Below, piece after piece: positions 25,795 through 34,518 of a DNA stretch of 64,000 nucleotides. Every line of letters begins with the position of its first letter. The first letter of the stretch is position 1. The position numbers and the translations under genes were made by a program. The stretch comes from Candidatus Nitrososphaera gargensis Ga9.2 (GTDB taxonomy: Archaea; Thermoproteota; Nitrososphaeria; Nitrososphaerales; Nitrososphaeraceae), in contig NC_018719.1 of the NCBI RefSeq assembly GCF_000303155.1, positions 1,364,001 through 1,428,000 on the forward strand, in the 5' to 3' direction. Under the pieces are notes generated by a model that did not search any database, was not told where the DNA came from, and was given only the letters and a program-made list of their open reading frames with translations.

Positions 25795-26220
25795 ATGAAA
25801 ATAAACAAAGTTGTCGAGACGTGCATCTATTCTTCCGACCTTGACAGTATGAAAAAGTTCTATGTCGAGATCCTAGATCTTCCTCTTGTGCAGGAAGAAA
25901 AGAACAAGCTTGTTTTCCTGCGGGCCGGCAAGAGCATGCTTTTGATATTCAACCCTGCCAAGACCAGCATCGACAACTACAGGCTACCAACACACGGCGC
26001 GCAGACCCCGCCGGCAAGCATCCACTTTGCCATGGAAATAGAAGAACACGATTATTTGCGCTGGAAGGAATTGCTGGCAAAGAACAGGATCGCAATAGAA
26101 AAAGAGGTTGATTGGAATGGCAGTGGCAGTGGGGGTGGCAGCAGATCACTTTACTTCCGCGACCCCGCCGGCAACCTTGTCGAATTGATAACGCCAGGCG
26201 AATGGCCGGTGGAAAGCTAA
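25795..26220 (+). CDS. VOC (glyoxalase/dioxygenase) superfamily protein
   Basis: 141 residues. KVVETCIYSSDLDSMKKFYVEIL at the start and DPAGNLVELITPGEWP at the end are the paired beta-alpha-beta-beta-beta modules of the VOC fold. The metal ligands of true glyoxalases are only partly visible (HFAMEI and E in VELI), so the reaction is unknown. It is coupled to the upstream zinc-ribbon gene. Confidence 0.8.
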   Translation: MKINKVVETCIYSSDLDSMKKFYVEILDLPLVQEEKNKLVFLRAGKSMLLIFNPAKTSIDNYRLPTHGAQTPPASIHFAMEIEEHDYLRWKELLAKNRIAIEKEVDWNGSGSGGGSRSLYFRDPAGNLVELITPGEWPVES

Positions 26221-26252
26221 TAATATAACGTTCTTGCCTGTTCTCCCCACTG

Positions 26253-27125
26253 ATGGCCAAGAAAGCAAGACTGTTGTCGCTGAAAGAGCAGCTTGAAGAT
26301 AAAAACAGGATAATCATCCTTCCCGGTGTCTTTGACGCGTTGAGCGCCAGAATAGCAGAGCAGGTGGGCTTTGATGCAATGTTCCAGACTGGGTACGGAT
26401 CATCAGCCGCGCTGCTTGGGATGCCAGACTTTGGGTTCCTCAACGCCGGCGAGACCGTCGACAATGCAAGGAGGATAATTCGCGCAGTCAGCGTCCCCGT
26501 TCTGGTCGACGCCGACACGGGATATGGCAACCCGCTCAACGTCTGGCGGCTTGTGCAGGACCTTGAAAGCCTGGGTGCTGCCGGCATATTCCTTGAAGAC
26601 CAGATATGGCCCAAAAGATGCGGCCACATGATAGGCAAGGACGTCATACCAAAGGACGAGTACCTACCCAAGCTCAAGGCGGCAGTTGAAGCGCGCAAGA
26701 GCAAAGACTTTATCATAGTCGCAAGGACCGACGCCCGCGCGCCGATAAGCCTTGATGAAGCGATAGAGCGCGGCAAGGCTTACAAAAAGGCTGGGGCCGA
26801 CGTCATATTTGTAGAAGCTCCAAGATCTGTCGAAGAGCTGAAAAGAGTAGCTGATGAAATAGATGCGCCGCTGGTGGCAAACATGATAGAAGATGGGGTC
26901 ACGCCGACCTTGCCTGCCCAAGAGCTGCTAAAGCTTGGCTACAGGATAGCCGTGTTTCCGCTGTCGGCACTTTACAGCGCCACGTACGCCATGAGAGAGG
27001 TGCTAACAGAGCTGAAAAAGACTGGCGCGACAAAAGAGACACGCAAGATGATGGTCACATTCAAAGATTTCAACCGCTTTGTAGACCTTGACAAGTACAT
27101 GAATCTTGAAAAAAGATACACTTGA
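26253..27125 (+). CDS. Isocitrate lyase/PEP mutase superfamily enzyme
   Basis: 290 residues. GVFDALSARIAEQVGFDAMFQTG, VDADTGYGNPLNV, FLEDQIWPKRCGHM (the K/R-C-G-H catalytic loop) and IVARTDAR are diagnostic of the methylisocitrate lyase/oxaloacetate decarboxylase/PEP mutase group. The exact substrate cannot be read; no 2-methylcitrate pathway genes are near. Possible roles are 2,3-dimethylmalate, methylisocitrate or oxaloacetate cleavage. ATG 26253. Confidence 0.88.
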   Translation: MAKKARLLSLKEQLEDKNRIIILPGVFDALSARIAEQVGFDAMFQTGYGSSAALLGMPDFGFLNAGETVDNARRIIRAVSVPVLVDADTGYGNPLNVWRLVQDLESLGAAGIFLEDQIWPKRCGHMIGKDVIPKDEYLPKLKAAVEARKSKDFIIVARTDARAPISLDEAIERGKAYKKAGADVIFVEAPRSVEELKRVADEIDAPLVANMIEDGVTPTLPAQELLKLGYRIAVFPLSALYSATYAMREVLTELKKTGATKETRKMMVTFKDFNRFVDLDKYMNLEKRYT

Positions 27126-27304
27126 TATCATTATATTACACTAGTAGAATGATCTCGAATTGGTAAGTAAAATCAATCAATATTATTAATTTACATGGGT
27201 CAGCAGAAGGTAGCCATGGTGATACCTATGTGCCAGAAATGAAGAAAATTTTATTATTGACAAGACCCTAACGGCTCTCCTTTCGCTAGCAAAAAGCTTG
27301 TACC

Positions 27305-27571
27305 TTGAAAGTGGAGGAGGTTGTATCCATAATCAGATTTAAAAGGCAACAATGTTTTTCTTGGTTATTGCCCGCCAAAAAGAAAAGAGCAAAAAAACCA
27401 AGCGCTCAGGAAGAGCAGTTAGAACTGTTGAGACAGATCCTTGCTGAATTGCAGACACTTAATGCCAACTTTGCTACTGGCAGTACACTAATGAGACAAA
27501 CCGTAATAGAGCCAGATACACTAACAACAAGTGATCTCGGTGATGACGAAGAGCTGGAAGAATACGAGTAA
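27305..27571 (+). CDS. Hypothetical coiled-coil protein, 88 aa
   Basis: From TTG 27305. A basic stretch (PAKKKRAKKPSAQ) precedes a short coiled coil (EEQLELLRQILAELQTLN, residues 37-54) and an acidic end (DDEELEEYE). No family recognised. The start is uncertain and there is no obvious TATA box at leaderless distance. Convergent with the small minus-strand gene. Confidence 0.5.
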   Translation: MKVEEVVSIIRFKRQQCFSWLLPAKKKRAKKPSAQEEQLELLRQILAELQTLNANFATGSTLMRQTVIEPDTLTTSDLGDDEELEEYE

Positions 27572-27581
27572 TAACAATCAG

Positions 27582-27752
27582 TCAGCCAGTATAGGCGTTC
27601 CTGTATTCTTGGAGCATGACCTGCTTTACATTTTCTACAAGGTCCCTCATTTCCTTTCTGTCGTTCAGCTCATTCTTCCTCTTTACGTTGATTCCAAGCG
27701 AGTCCAGCTCGTTGGACCAGTACCCTTCCTTGTCGAGCTCATCGCCTTGCAT
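27582..27752 (-). CDS. Hypothetical small protein, 56 aa
   Basis: ATG 27752 to TGA 27582, starting MQGDELDKEGYWSNEL. Highly charged and helical. On the minus strand TATAAAT (27776-27782) is about 27 bases before the ATG, supporting a leaderless gene. No family recognised. Confidence 0.55.
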   Translation of the reverse strand: MQGDELDKEGYWSNELDSLGINVKRKNELNDRKEMRDLVENVKQVMLQEYRNAYTG

Positions 27753-27817
27753 CTGATCAAGAATGACTACAACTGATTTATACGATCACGAAAATTTAGC
27801 TAGCGTCAGTGTCTCTC

Positions 27818-28291
27818 TTAAATCTTGCCGGCTTCTTTCAGGCGCGATTGCATTCTGGCATATCCTTCTTTGAAGCGCTTTCTATCGTCAGCCGTCTTGA
27901 GTACGAGCTGAGGCACCTCTGTCGGCTTGCCATTTTTGTCAAGCGCAACAGTGGTTACAAATGCAGTCCCCGTGCGGACCCTTGTCCCGTCATCAAGGTT
28001 CTCTGCCTCGATCGTCACTTCTACTTCCATCGACGACCTGTGGACGTAGTTGAGCCGGGCAGACAGGATCAGCGCGTTGCCAATGTACACGGGCTTTAGA
28101 AATGTCATCCTGTCAATGCTGGCAGTGACGCAGTTTGTGTTTCTCGCATGTCTCTTTGACACAATCCCTGCGACAAGGTCAACATACTTTAGTATCACAC
28201 CGCCAAAGACATTCCCTTTTGGGTTGGCATCTGACGGAAGCATCATCAACGTCATCTCTGTCTTTGATTCGCTAGGGCTTTTCTTCTTCAA
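27818..28291 (-). CDS. Acyl-CoA thioesterase (hotdog fold, YciA-like)
   Basis: 157 residues. MMLPSDANPKGNVFGGVILKYVD near the start holds the conserved N and G-x-x-F-G-G pattern with the catalytic aspartate of this hotdog family; ASIDRMTFLKPVYIGNAL and VEVTIEAENL follow. It hydrolyses acyl-CoA thioesters. The geranylgeranyl reductase gene is 24 bases upstream on the same strand, suggesting a lipid-related unit. Confidence 0.88.
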   Translation of the reverse strand: MKKKSPSESKTEMTLMMLPSDANPKGNVFGGVILKYVDLVAGIVSKRHARNTNCVTASIDRMTFLKPVYIGNALILSARLNYVHRSSMEVEVTIEAENLDDGTRVRTGTAFVTTVALDKNGKPTEVPQLVLKTADDRKRFKEGYARMQSRLKEAGKI

Positions 28292-28315
28292 ATCGATTTC
28301 TTTGCTGTTTGCTTG

Positions 28316-29362
28316 CTATAAAGCGTTTACCAGTCGCGTCATCTTGTCTAGGCTGACCTCAAAGCCAAAGCGCTTTTCTTCCTTCTTCATGTGACGGTAC
28401 ATGCTCATCATGAGATTTACGTGCTTTATCGTGCTCAGCTTGCCGTCCATCTTGAGCCTAACTATCCTGTAGACATCGTCGTAATAGTCGAACCTATCAA
28501 GCACCCGTTTGCGATATTCCTTGAAGTCGAACTTGCCGTTATTGTTGTTACTCCTGCCAAGCACGTCCAGAAATATGTCGCAGCAGATAAGCGATGGAAT
28601 TATGCCCTCGCCCAGCATCGGAAAAACGCAGCCTATCGATTCGCCCACTCCAATTATGTTGCTGTCGCCGTCGTAAAACGGCTCCATGCGCTTTGGCGGG
28701 GCCAGCCTGATCGGCCTGCCTATCTTTTTTACGACCTTTGCTTCCGGGTGCTCCTTGAAAAATTCGTCCACTCCATAGTATTTTTTCTGAACGTCTCCTG
28801 CCCCCATGTAGCCCCGTCCGCCGTCAAGCGGAAAATACCAGAAATACCCTTTTGCGCCCTTGTAGCCTATGACGTAAAACTCGTCTATGCCATGCACATT
28901 TTCAAGCAGGTATTCGTACGCCGGTATCAAAAAGTCCTGCTCGGATTTTGGAAGCAGGGTCCGGTGGAGGCCTGTGCAGTCTATTACACAGTCGTACTTG
29001 TCAAATGGAAATGTCTCGCGTGTGACCTTGACGCCATATGTCACCTTTACGTCCTTTAGCAGGTCGTTTTCCCATCTGTGCTTGTCATAGGTCACAAGGC
29101 CCTTCAGGTCCAGATATTCTTCATTGTCGTTTGGAAGCTCCATCCTGAGCCGCTGGCCGACATGGAAAATGTAATTGGCAAAATCAAGACCTGCCTGATC
29201 TGAAAACTTTTCAAGCATGTGTCTTGATGCGCCCCACGCGCAGACGGGCCAGTGATGCTCCTTCTTTGATGCCTCAAAGATCTCGACGTCATGGCCGCGC
29301 TGCTGTAGCATCTTGCCAAGGTAGCTCCCTGCCACGCCTGCACCCGCTATTGCAAAACGCAT
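28316..29362 (-). CDS. Geranylgeranyl reductase-family flavoprotein
   Basis: 348 residues. FAIAGAGVAGSYLGKMLQQRGHDVEIFE is the N-terminal FAD Rossmann motif (GxGxxG). CAWGASRHML near residue 43, KGYFWYFPLDGGRGYMGAG near residue 170 and a late IGVGESIGCVFPMLGEGI flavin motif are typical of archaeal geranylgeranyl reductases, which saturate isoprenoid chains of membrane lipids. ATG 29362. The number and position of double bonds reduced is unknown. Confidence 0.87.
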   Translation of the reverse strand: MRFAIAGAGVAGSYLGKMLQQRGHDVEIFEASKKEHHWPVCAWGASRHMLEKFSDQAGLDFANYIFHVGQRLRMELPNDNEEYLDLKGLVTYDKHRWENDLLKDVKVTYGVKVTRETFPFDKYDCVIDCTGLHRTLLPKSEQDFLIPAYEYLLENVHGIDEFYVIGYKGAKGYFWYFPLDGGRGYMGAGDVQKKYYGVDEFFKEHPEAKVVKKIGRPIRLAPPKRMEPFYDGDSNIIGVGESIGCVFPMLGEGIIPSLICCDIFLDVLGRSNNNNGKFDFKEYRKRVLDRFDYYDDVYRIVRLKMDGKLSTIKHVNLMMSMYRHMKKEEKRFGFEVSLDKMTRLVNAL

Positions 29363-29405
29363 CTTCTTCTGCTTTCAATGCCTGCAAGTTTACTTATAAT
29401 TCTTG

Positions 29406-29567
29406 TCAGGATTCCGAATACCTGTCCGCTATCCTGTAGCGGACATACTTGTCGTCAGGAGAATACTTTGGTGGATGCGGGTCCGTGGTTGGAGTTTTGC
29501 ATTTTGGGCATTCGTGCTTGAGCGTGTAAGTATTGCATGAGGGGCACTTGCGTATTAGGTGCTTCAT
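29406..29567 (-). CDS. nop10: Nop10, H/ACA ribonucleoprotein subunit
   Basis: 53 residues from ATG 29567 to TGA 29406. RKCPSCNTYTLKHECPKCK has the zinc-ribbon cysteines, and the tail TPTTDPHPPKYSPDDKY is the conserved Nop10 segment that wraps around Cbf5. It supports H/ACA-guided pseudouridylation of rRNA. It begins 5 bases after the aIF2-alpha stop, the classical archaeal pair. Confidence 0.93.
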   Translation of the reverse strand: MKHLIRKCPSCNTYTLKHECPKCKTPTTDPHPPKYSPDDKYVRYRIADRYSES

Positions 29568-29572
29568 ATGAC

Positions 29573-30385
29573 TTAACCTGACTGGTGCGACTTTTTCGAC
29601 TCTTCGCGAGTAAAATTAAAAGATCCGTGCTGCTTTTCGATTGCGGACCGTATCTTTTCCACAGCATTGTTCATCGATTTCTCGGCTACCTTGAAATTCT
29701 CCGCAGTCACCACTATCCTGTACCTTGGTGCGCCTACATAGGTCACAGTGGTGGTCGCGCCTCCCTTGCTGCTTTCGATGCCGGCAAGAGTGTTCTTGAT
29801 AATTTCAATGCCGTCCGGCTTTTTTGATGATATCTCCATTATGCCCCTTACCTCGACTTGCGGGATCTGGATCTTGTTGCTTTCTTCTTCTATCGCCTGC
29901 TTTATTTCCGGCGCAAGGTCGATGTTCTGGATGGCTTCCGGCCCCTTCCTTGCCACCGCCTCAAAAGCGTCGTAAACATAATCATACTTTTGCAGAATCT
30001 TTTCCTCTATCTCTGCGACCTGCTGATCAGTAAGCTTCAGCTTTGACTTGATAAAGTCCATGAACGCGGTCGCCTTTTCGTTCTTTTTTACTTCGATCAG
30101 CTTGGACTTGCGCTCTTCTCCTGAGACCTGCTTGAGAGAGGTGTCAACTTCTCCTCTTGCCTTGTTGACCCTGATGACCTTGAGGACTGCCTTTTGTTTT
30201 GGCCTGACGTATCGCTCGACGTTTCTTATCCAGCCGGTTGCAATCTCTGAGATGTGGAGAAAGCCTGTCATGTTGTTGTATTCGTCAAGCGTGACATATG
30301 CGCCGTGGCCGGTGACTTCCTTGACAGTAGCAATCACAATTTCTCCCTCCTCAGGAAGCCTCTGAACCTCATCGGTGGCAGTCAT
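29573..30385 (-). CDS. eif2a: Translation initiation factor aIF2 subunit alpha
   Basis: 270 residues from ATG 30385 ([11 protein letters not shown]); the frame opens further upstream but the family begins here. An S1 domain occupies residues 12-85 ([37 protein letters not shown]). A helical domain and the C-terminal alpha-beta domain ([15 protein letters not shown]) follow. It joins beta and gamma subunits to deliver initiator tRNA. Co-transcribed with nop10. Confidence 0.94.
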   Translation of the reverse strand: MTATDEVQRLPEEGEIVIATVKEVTGHGAYVTLDEYNNMTGFLHISEIATGWIRNVERYVRPKQKAVLKVIRVNKARGEVDTSLKQVSGEERKSKLIEVKKNEKATAFMDFIKSKLKLTDQQVAEIEEKILQKYDYVYDAFEAVARKGPEAIQNIDLAPEIKQAIEEESNKIQIPQVEVRGIMEISSKKPDGIEIIKNTLAGIESSKGGATTTVTYVGAPRYRIVVTAENFKVAEKSMNNAVEKIRSAIEKQHGSFNFTREESKKSHQSG

Positions 30386-30440
30386 TTGCTGATTATTACG
30401 ATACACGGTGCAAATGGCATACTTTAAGGTTGCTCCATGC

Positions 30441-30935
30441 TCAGGCAGACGATGCAAATCGCTTGCTCCGGTCGTGCATTACACTGTCCCTGTTTGCCCT
30501 GTACGCATTATGCTGATCAGTATCAGCACTTCCAATGGGTGATTCATACTGGTCTACATTGGCCTTGTCGTGCTGTGTGTTTTCTGGCATTTCACCAATG
30601 TATGATGATACGGCAGCCTGCTGGTTCCGGCCGCGCAGCTCCTCCGCGATCATGTTTCTTACCCTGCCAGCAGTCACGGTCTTTTTGCTTTTTTCTTTTG
30701 CTTCGGATTTGATCTGCTTTGAGACATTCTTGGCAATGTCTCTGGCTATCAAAAACGGCACCCCCGATCTGCTGGTAGTTGCAGCCATCCGGTCAAGGTC
30801 AAACTTTTCCTTTCTACCGCTTGATCGCCGGATCGTGACTGCTGCCGGCTTTTTCCTGGGCCTTTTCTTTCTCTTGGCGGCGCCCTTGCTTTTCCTTGTC
30901 GTGCGCTTTTTGACAGCTTTTTTCTTCCTTGCCAT
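30441..30935 (-). CDS. Orphan ATP-cone-like protein with basic tail
   Basis: 164 residues from ATG 30935. Residues 1-33 are almost all Lys, Arg and small residues, like a histone tail. Residues 33-112 ([18 protein letters not shown], then [28 protein letters not shown]) resemble the nucleotide-sensing ATP-cone of NrdR and ribonucleotide reductases. No catalytic domain or zinc ribbon accompanies it. The C-terminus is polar and probably disordered. It may act as a nucleotide-responsive DNA-binding protein. It lies between cobO and aIF2-alpha. Confidence 0.65.
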   Translation of the reverse strand: MARKKKAVKKRTTRKSKGAAKRKKRPRKKPAAVTIRRSSGRKEKFDLDRMAATTSRSGVPFLIARDIAKNVSKQIKSEAKEKSKKTVTAGRVRNMIAEELRGRNQQAAVSSYIGEMPENTQHDKANVDQYESPIGSADTDQHNAYRANRDSVMHDRSKRFASSA

Positions 30936-30957
30936 GTACCAATATGGCAAACAAGCG

Positions 30958-31491
30958 CTAAAAGTCGATGCCCTTTTTCGCCTTTATCCCCTTTTGGTAG
31001 GGATGCTTGATCTCCTTCATCTCTGTTACAAGGTCTGCTGTCGCAATCACAGGATCGGGCGCATAGTTGCCGGTGAGCACAAGGCTGGTCTTTTCTGGCT
31101 TTGCAGCAATTATGTCCAGTATGTCCTGTTCTGAAATCAGGTTAAGTTTTGCTGCATAGTTTATTTCGTCCAGTATCATGATGTCGTATGCACCTGATGC
31201 AAGCTTCTCTTTTGCCAGCGAGACTGCCTGTTTTGCGGCGTTTTGGTGATCCCCGATCGGGTGGTCGTCGTCTATTATTCCTACGAACCCTTTGCCGGCT
31301 GCTATCAACTCAAATTCTGGCTCGAGTCTTTTTGAGCTTGCTAGTTCGCCATAGTACCATTCTCCCTTGATGAACTGGATCATGCAGACCTTGTAGCCGT
31401 GCCCAACCGCCCGAAGCACTATTCCAAGGGCGGCTGTAGTTTTGCCTTTGCCCTTGCCGGTGTATACTATGACAAGGCCCCTTTCTGACAT
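30958..31491 (-). CDS. cobO: Cob(I)alamin/corrinoid adenosyltransferase (CobO/BtuR type)
   Basis: 177 residues. The P-loop VYTGKGKGKTTAALG near residue 10 and MILDEINYAAKL near residue 108 are diagnostic of the CobA/CobO/BtuR family, which adds the 5'-deoxyadenosyl ligand to Co(I) corrinoids. ATG 31491. Divergent from cbiA with an 82-base gap that probably holds both promoters. Confidence 0.93.
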   Translation of the reverse strand: MSERGLVIVYTGKGKGKTTAALGIVLRAVGHGYKVCMIQFIKGEWYYGELASSKRLEPEFELIAAGKGFVGIIDDDHPIGDHQNAAKQAVSLAKEKLASGAYDIMILDEINYAAKLNLISEQDILDIIAAKPEKTSLVLTGNYAPDPVIATADLVTEMKEIKHPYQKGIKAKKGIDF

Positions 31492-31573
31492 CTGTTATAC
31501 ACGTTAATCGTCGTGAAGATAAAAATCAATCTAAATAAAAAGTTAAAATTAAAACTAATCCAACTCTGTTCTA

Positions 31574-32944
31574 GTGCAGATCCCAAGAATCGTCATTGCA
31601 GGGGTCACAAGCGGAGTGGGCAAGACCACCGTTGCTGTGGCTGTCATGCATGCGCTCCGCAGGAAGGGGGGCCTGAAGGTTCAGCCGTTCAAGGTCGGGC
31701 CCGACTTTATCGACCCCTCATACCACACTTTTGTAACAAAGAGGCAGTCACGCAACCTTGACGTCTGGATGATGGGCAAGCAAGGCGTGCTTGATTGCTT
31801 TGTTGGCGCCTGCCAAGGCGCAGATGTCGCGGTGATCGAAGGAGTCATGGGGCTGTTTGATGGCATGTCTGGCAAGGACGATTTTGCCAGCACTGCCCAC
31901 GTGGCCAAGATTCTAGACGCGCCCGTAGTGCTGGTAGTAGATGCTGCCAAGAGCGCACGATCAATAGCAGCTATCATTCTTGGCTTTTTGCAATTTGACA
32001 AGAATCTCAGGATAGCAGGGATAATCCTGAATAATGTCGCAGGCGAAAGGCACGCTGGCTACATCACCGACGCGCTGGCCGGCAAGATCAAGGTGCCGGT
32101 AGTAGGCATTGTCCGGCGCAACAGCGAGATCAGGATGGAAGAGCGCCATCTGGGCCTCGTCCCTGCGCCAGAGCTGCATGAGGTAAAGAGGAAGGCAATA
32201 GTCGCCGCGGCAAAATATGTTGCAGACCAGATCGACATCGACAAGATACTGAAGCTTTGCGGCACAAGCCTACTTTCAGATGCTCCTGTACGTACTCGAC
32301 TTGATACAAAATCAAGGATCGCAGTTGCTCTAGACGAGTCGTTCAACTTCTACTATGCAGACAACCTTGACGCGCTGAGAAGGAGTGGAGCAGAATTAGT
32401 GTTCTTTAGCCCCGTGCAGGAGGCAAGATTGCCTGAATACATTCATGGCATAATGCTTGGCGGCGGGTTCCCAGAGGTGCTTGCAGACAGGCTGGAAAGG
32501 AACCAATCGATGATAAAATCCATCCGAAAAGCGGTGTTGGATGGCATGCCGATCTATGGCGAATGCGGTGGACTGATGTACCTCACCCGGTCGATAAGAG
32601 GCTACAAAGGCGAGAAAAAGGCGAGGAAAATGGCAGGTCTGGTAGACGCCGACACGCTCATGACGAGCAGGCTCACCCTGAACTATACGGAGGCGGTATG
32701 TGATGGGCCCATTTTTGGCAGGACGCGCCTGCGAGGACATGAATTCCACTATTCTTCTATTGAAAATGTTGCGCGCGATTCCAAGTTTGCGTATTCGATG
32801 AAAAAAGGCAAAGGCATAACGGGAGACAAGGACGGTCTTGTCGTAAATGGAAGCGGCCTTGCAGCATACATGCACCTGCACTTTGCAGACACAAAGCTAC
32901 CTGACAGGTTGATGCAGGCGTGCGCTAGATATTCACGCAGATGA
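31574..32944 (+). CDS. cbiA: Cobyrinic acid a,c-diamide synthase
   Basis: 456 residues from GTG 31574. N-terminal dethiobiotin-synthase-like ATPase: IAGVTSGVGKTTVAVAV P-loop and KVGPDFIDPSYH. C-terminal glutaminase domain of the triad type: GGGFPEVLADRLERN, PIYGECGGLMYL with the nucleophilic cysteine, and RGHEFHYS. It amidates the a and c side chains of the corrin ring using glutamine and ATP. Confidence 0.95.
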   Translation: MQIPRIVIAGVTSGVGKTTVAVAVMHALRRKGGLKVQPFKVGPDFIDPSYHTFVTKRQSRNLDVWMMGKQGVLDCFVGACQGADVAVIEGVMGLFDGMSGKDDFASTAHVAKILDAPVVLVVDAAKSARSIAAIILGFLQFDKNLRIAGIILNNVAGERHAGYITDALAGKIKVPVVGIVRRNSEIRMEERHLGLVPAPELHEVKRKAIVAAAKYVADQIDIDKILKLCGTSLLSDAPVRTRLDTKSRIAVALDESFNFYYADNLDALRRSGAELVFFSPVQEARLPEYIHGIMLGGGFPEVLADRLERNQSMIKSIRKAVLDGMPIYGECGGLMYLTRSIRGYKGEKKARKMAGLVDADTLMTSRLTLNYTEAVCDGPIFGRTRLRGHEFHYSSIENVARDSKFAYSMKKGKGITGDKDGLVVNGSGLAAYMHLHFADTKLPDRLMQACARYSRR

Positions 32945-32953
32945 TGACTACTA

Positions 32954-33634
32954 CTATTGTTGTTTGCTCTGGTACAACAGCAGCATTGCGTTTATTATTG
33001 AAGACGCCGCCGGGCTGCCGCCCTTCCTGCCCACGTTTGTAATGAAAGGCACATCATCCATCTTGGCCAGCTCTTCCTTTGATTCTGGCGCAGAGACAAA
33101 GCCAACTGGTATCCCAACCACGAGTGCGGGCTTTGTGACGCCTTCCCTTACCATACTGATGACCTCGTAAAGCGCGGTTGGGGCGTTGCCTATTACCACA
33201 ATGCCTCCGTCCATGTCTTTTGCCGCGTGGCGCATGGCAACCTCGGACCTTGTCCTGCCGGACCTGCGAGCCTCCTCTGCTATTCCACTGTCAGATATGT
33301 AGCACGCTGTCCTAAGGCCAAGGTCGGTAAGCGATTTCTTGTTCATAGCGGCAAGCACCATGTCAACATCGGTTACAATGGTGCACCTGTTTCTGATCGC
33401 GTCAAAAGCGGATTCGATCGCCCTTTCATGAAAGAGAATTTTGCCCTTGCCTGCAAAGTCAAAGTCGGCGGTCGCATGTATGACCCGCCTGACGATGGCC
33501 CATTGCAACTCGTTATAATCGTGGCTCCCGATTTCAGAGTCGATTATTTCAAAGCTCTTTTTCTCAATGTCAAATGCCCTGTTGGACATTGCTCTGCCTG
33601 CTGCAGTGCCGCTGTGGTGATGATCAGACGCCAA
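32954..33634 (-). CDS. cbiC: Precorrin-8X/cobalt-precorrin-8 methylmutase
   Basis: 226 residues. RRVIHATADFDFAGKGKILFHERAI, TIVTDVDMVLAAM and GIPVGFVSAPESKEEL match CbiC/CobH; the catalytic histidine lies in VIHATAD near residue 53. The enzyme moves a methyl from C-11 to C-12 of the corrin. The gene overlaps the end of cbiX by 11 bases. Confidence 0.93.
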   Translation of the reverse strand: MASDHHHSGTAAGRAMSNRAFDIEKKSFEIIDSEIGSHDYNELQWAIVRRVIHATADFDFAGKGKILFHERAIESAFDAIRNRCTIVTDVDMVLAAMNKKSLTDLGLRTACYISDSGIAEEARRSGRTRSEVAMRHAAKDMDGGIVVIGNAPTALYEVISMVREGVTKPALVVGIPVGFVSAPESKEELAKMDDVPFITNVGRKGGSPAASSIINAMLLLYQSKQQ

Positions 33635-34388
33635 ACCTTTTCTCCACCTCTCTTGCCCTCTCGATCACGAGGTCAACCAGCTTTTCGTCGACGCCCAGAT
33701 GCCGGGCCATGAACGCACTTGTAAAGCCATGCTTGTCAAGCGCAGCGTTTACGTCCTTGACCACGTCTGTCTTGATGTGTGCTCCTCTGTGCAAAAAGTA
33801 TGGCATCATCAATATCACTTTTGGGTTCCCGGCAATCGCCTGCCCGATCCCTTCTTCGATGTTTGGATGGTCTAGTTCTAGAAAGCAAAAGTGGACGCTG
33901 CGATAGTGTGGCCTTATCATGTTTGCAGCATGAATGAAAGCGTCGCGGGCATTCTTGTCGCTGCTGCCATGCCCAATAAGCACAACATCGCACTCTTTGT
34001 CAGGATATGTGATCCCCCTGTCTTTTTTGAGCTCGCTTATCCTGTCGACTATCAGCTGCGCCATCATCGGGTGGTAGGAAAGGGGCTTTGTGATAGCCAT
34101 CTGCAGTTTCCTGTCCTTTCCTATCTTGGCGCTCTGCTTCACAGTGTCTTTCAGCTTCATGCCTGGGTACAGGAAATATGGCATCACCGTGACAAAGCCG
34201 GCCCCGCTTGCCACGCACTTGCTTATGCCTTCTCCGATAAACGGCGGAAGCACTTCAAGGAAGCAATAGTCTGCATAGTCATATCCTGCGCGGCGCTTTG
34301 CAATCGAGCAGATCTCTTGCAGCTCCTGCCTTACGTCCGGCTCCCTGCTCCCTCTGTCAACTATCAAAAGCGCCTTTTTCATTTTCAA
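33624..34388 (-). CDS. cbiX: Two-domain sirohydrochlorin cobaltochelatase CbiX
   Basis: 254 residues: two tandem chelatase halves, the long CbiX form. The C-terminal half keeps both expected metal histidines, H140 in VVLIGHGSSDKNAR and H204 in PYFLHRGAHIKTD. In the N-terminal half the same positions are R12 (LIVDRGSREP) and K78 (YPGMKLKD), so this half looks catalytically dead. It inserts cobalt early in the anaerobic corrin route. ATG 34388. A CATAAAG box (around 34425) and repeated element copy 2 lie upstream. Confidence 0.9.
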   Translation of the reverse strand: MKMKKALLIVDRGSREPDVRQELQEICSIAKRRAGYDYADYCFLEVLPPFIGEGISKCVASGAGFVTVMPYFLYPGMKLKDTVKQSAKIGKDRKLQMAITKPLSYHPMMAQLIVDRISELKKDRGITYPDKECDVVLIGHGSSDKNARDAFIHAANMIRPHYRSVHFCFLELDHPNIEEGIGQAIAGNPKVILMMPYFLHRGAHIKTDVVKDVNAALDKHGFTSAFMARHLGVDEKLVDLVIERAREVEKRFGV

Positions 34389-34437
34389 CTACCTGTGCAG
34401 ATGGTTTGCACGGGCTAATTATCTTTATGCGCGCGTA

Positions 34438-34496
34438 TGTGCGCATTTCCAGTGGAAAAAATGATGCAGCGCAGCTGCATTTTACGCACAAAAAAT
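34438..34496 (-). repeat. 59-bp repeated promoter-proximal element, copy 2
   Basis: Matches 15981-16038. The inner part ATGCAGC-GCA-GCTGCAT is a perfect hairpin here. Flanks GCGCGTATGTGCGC (34431-34444) and ACGTACACATACGTGC (34507-34522) form imperfect terminal inverted repeats around a 92-bp unit, as in a MITE. It lies 50 bases upstream of cbiX and abuts the decayed propeller gene. Confidence 0.65.
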
Positions 34497-34518
34497 TATA
34501 CAGATTACGTACACATAC

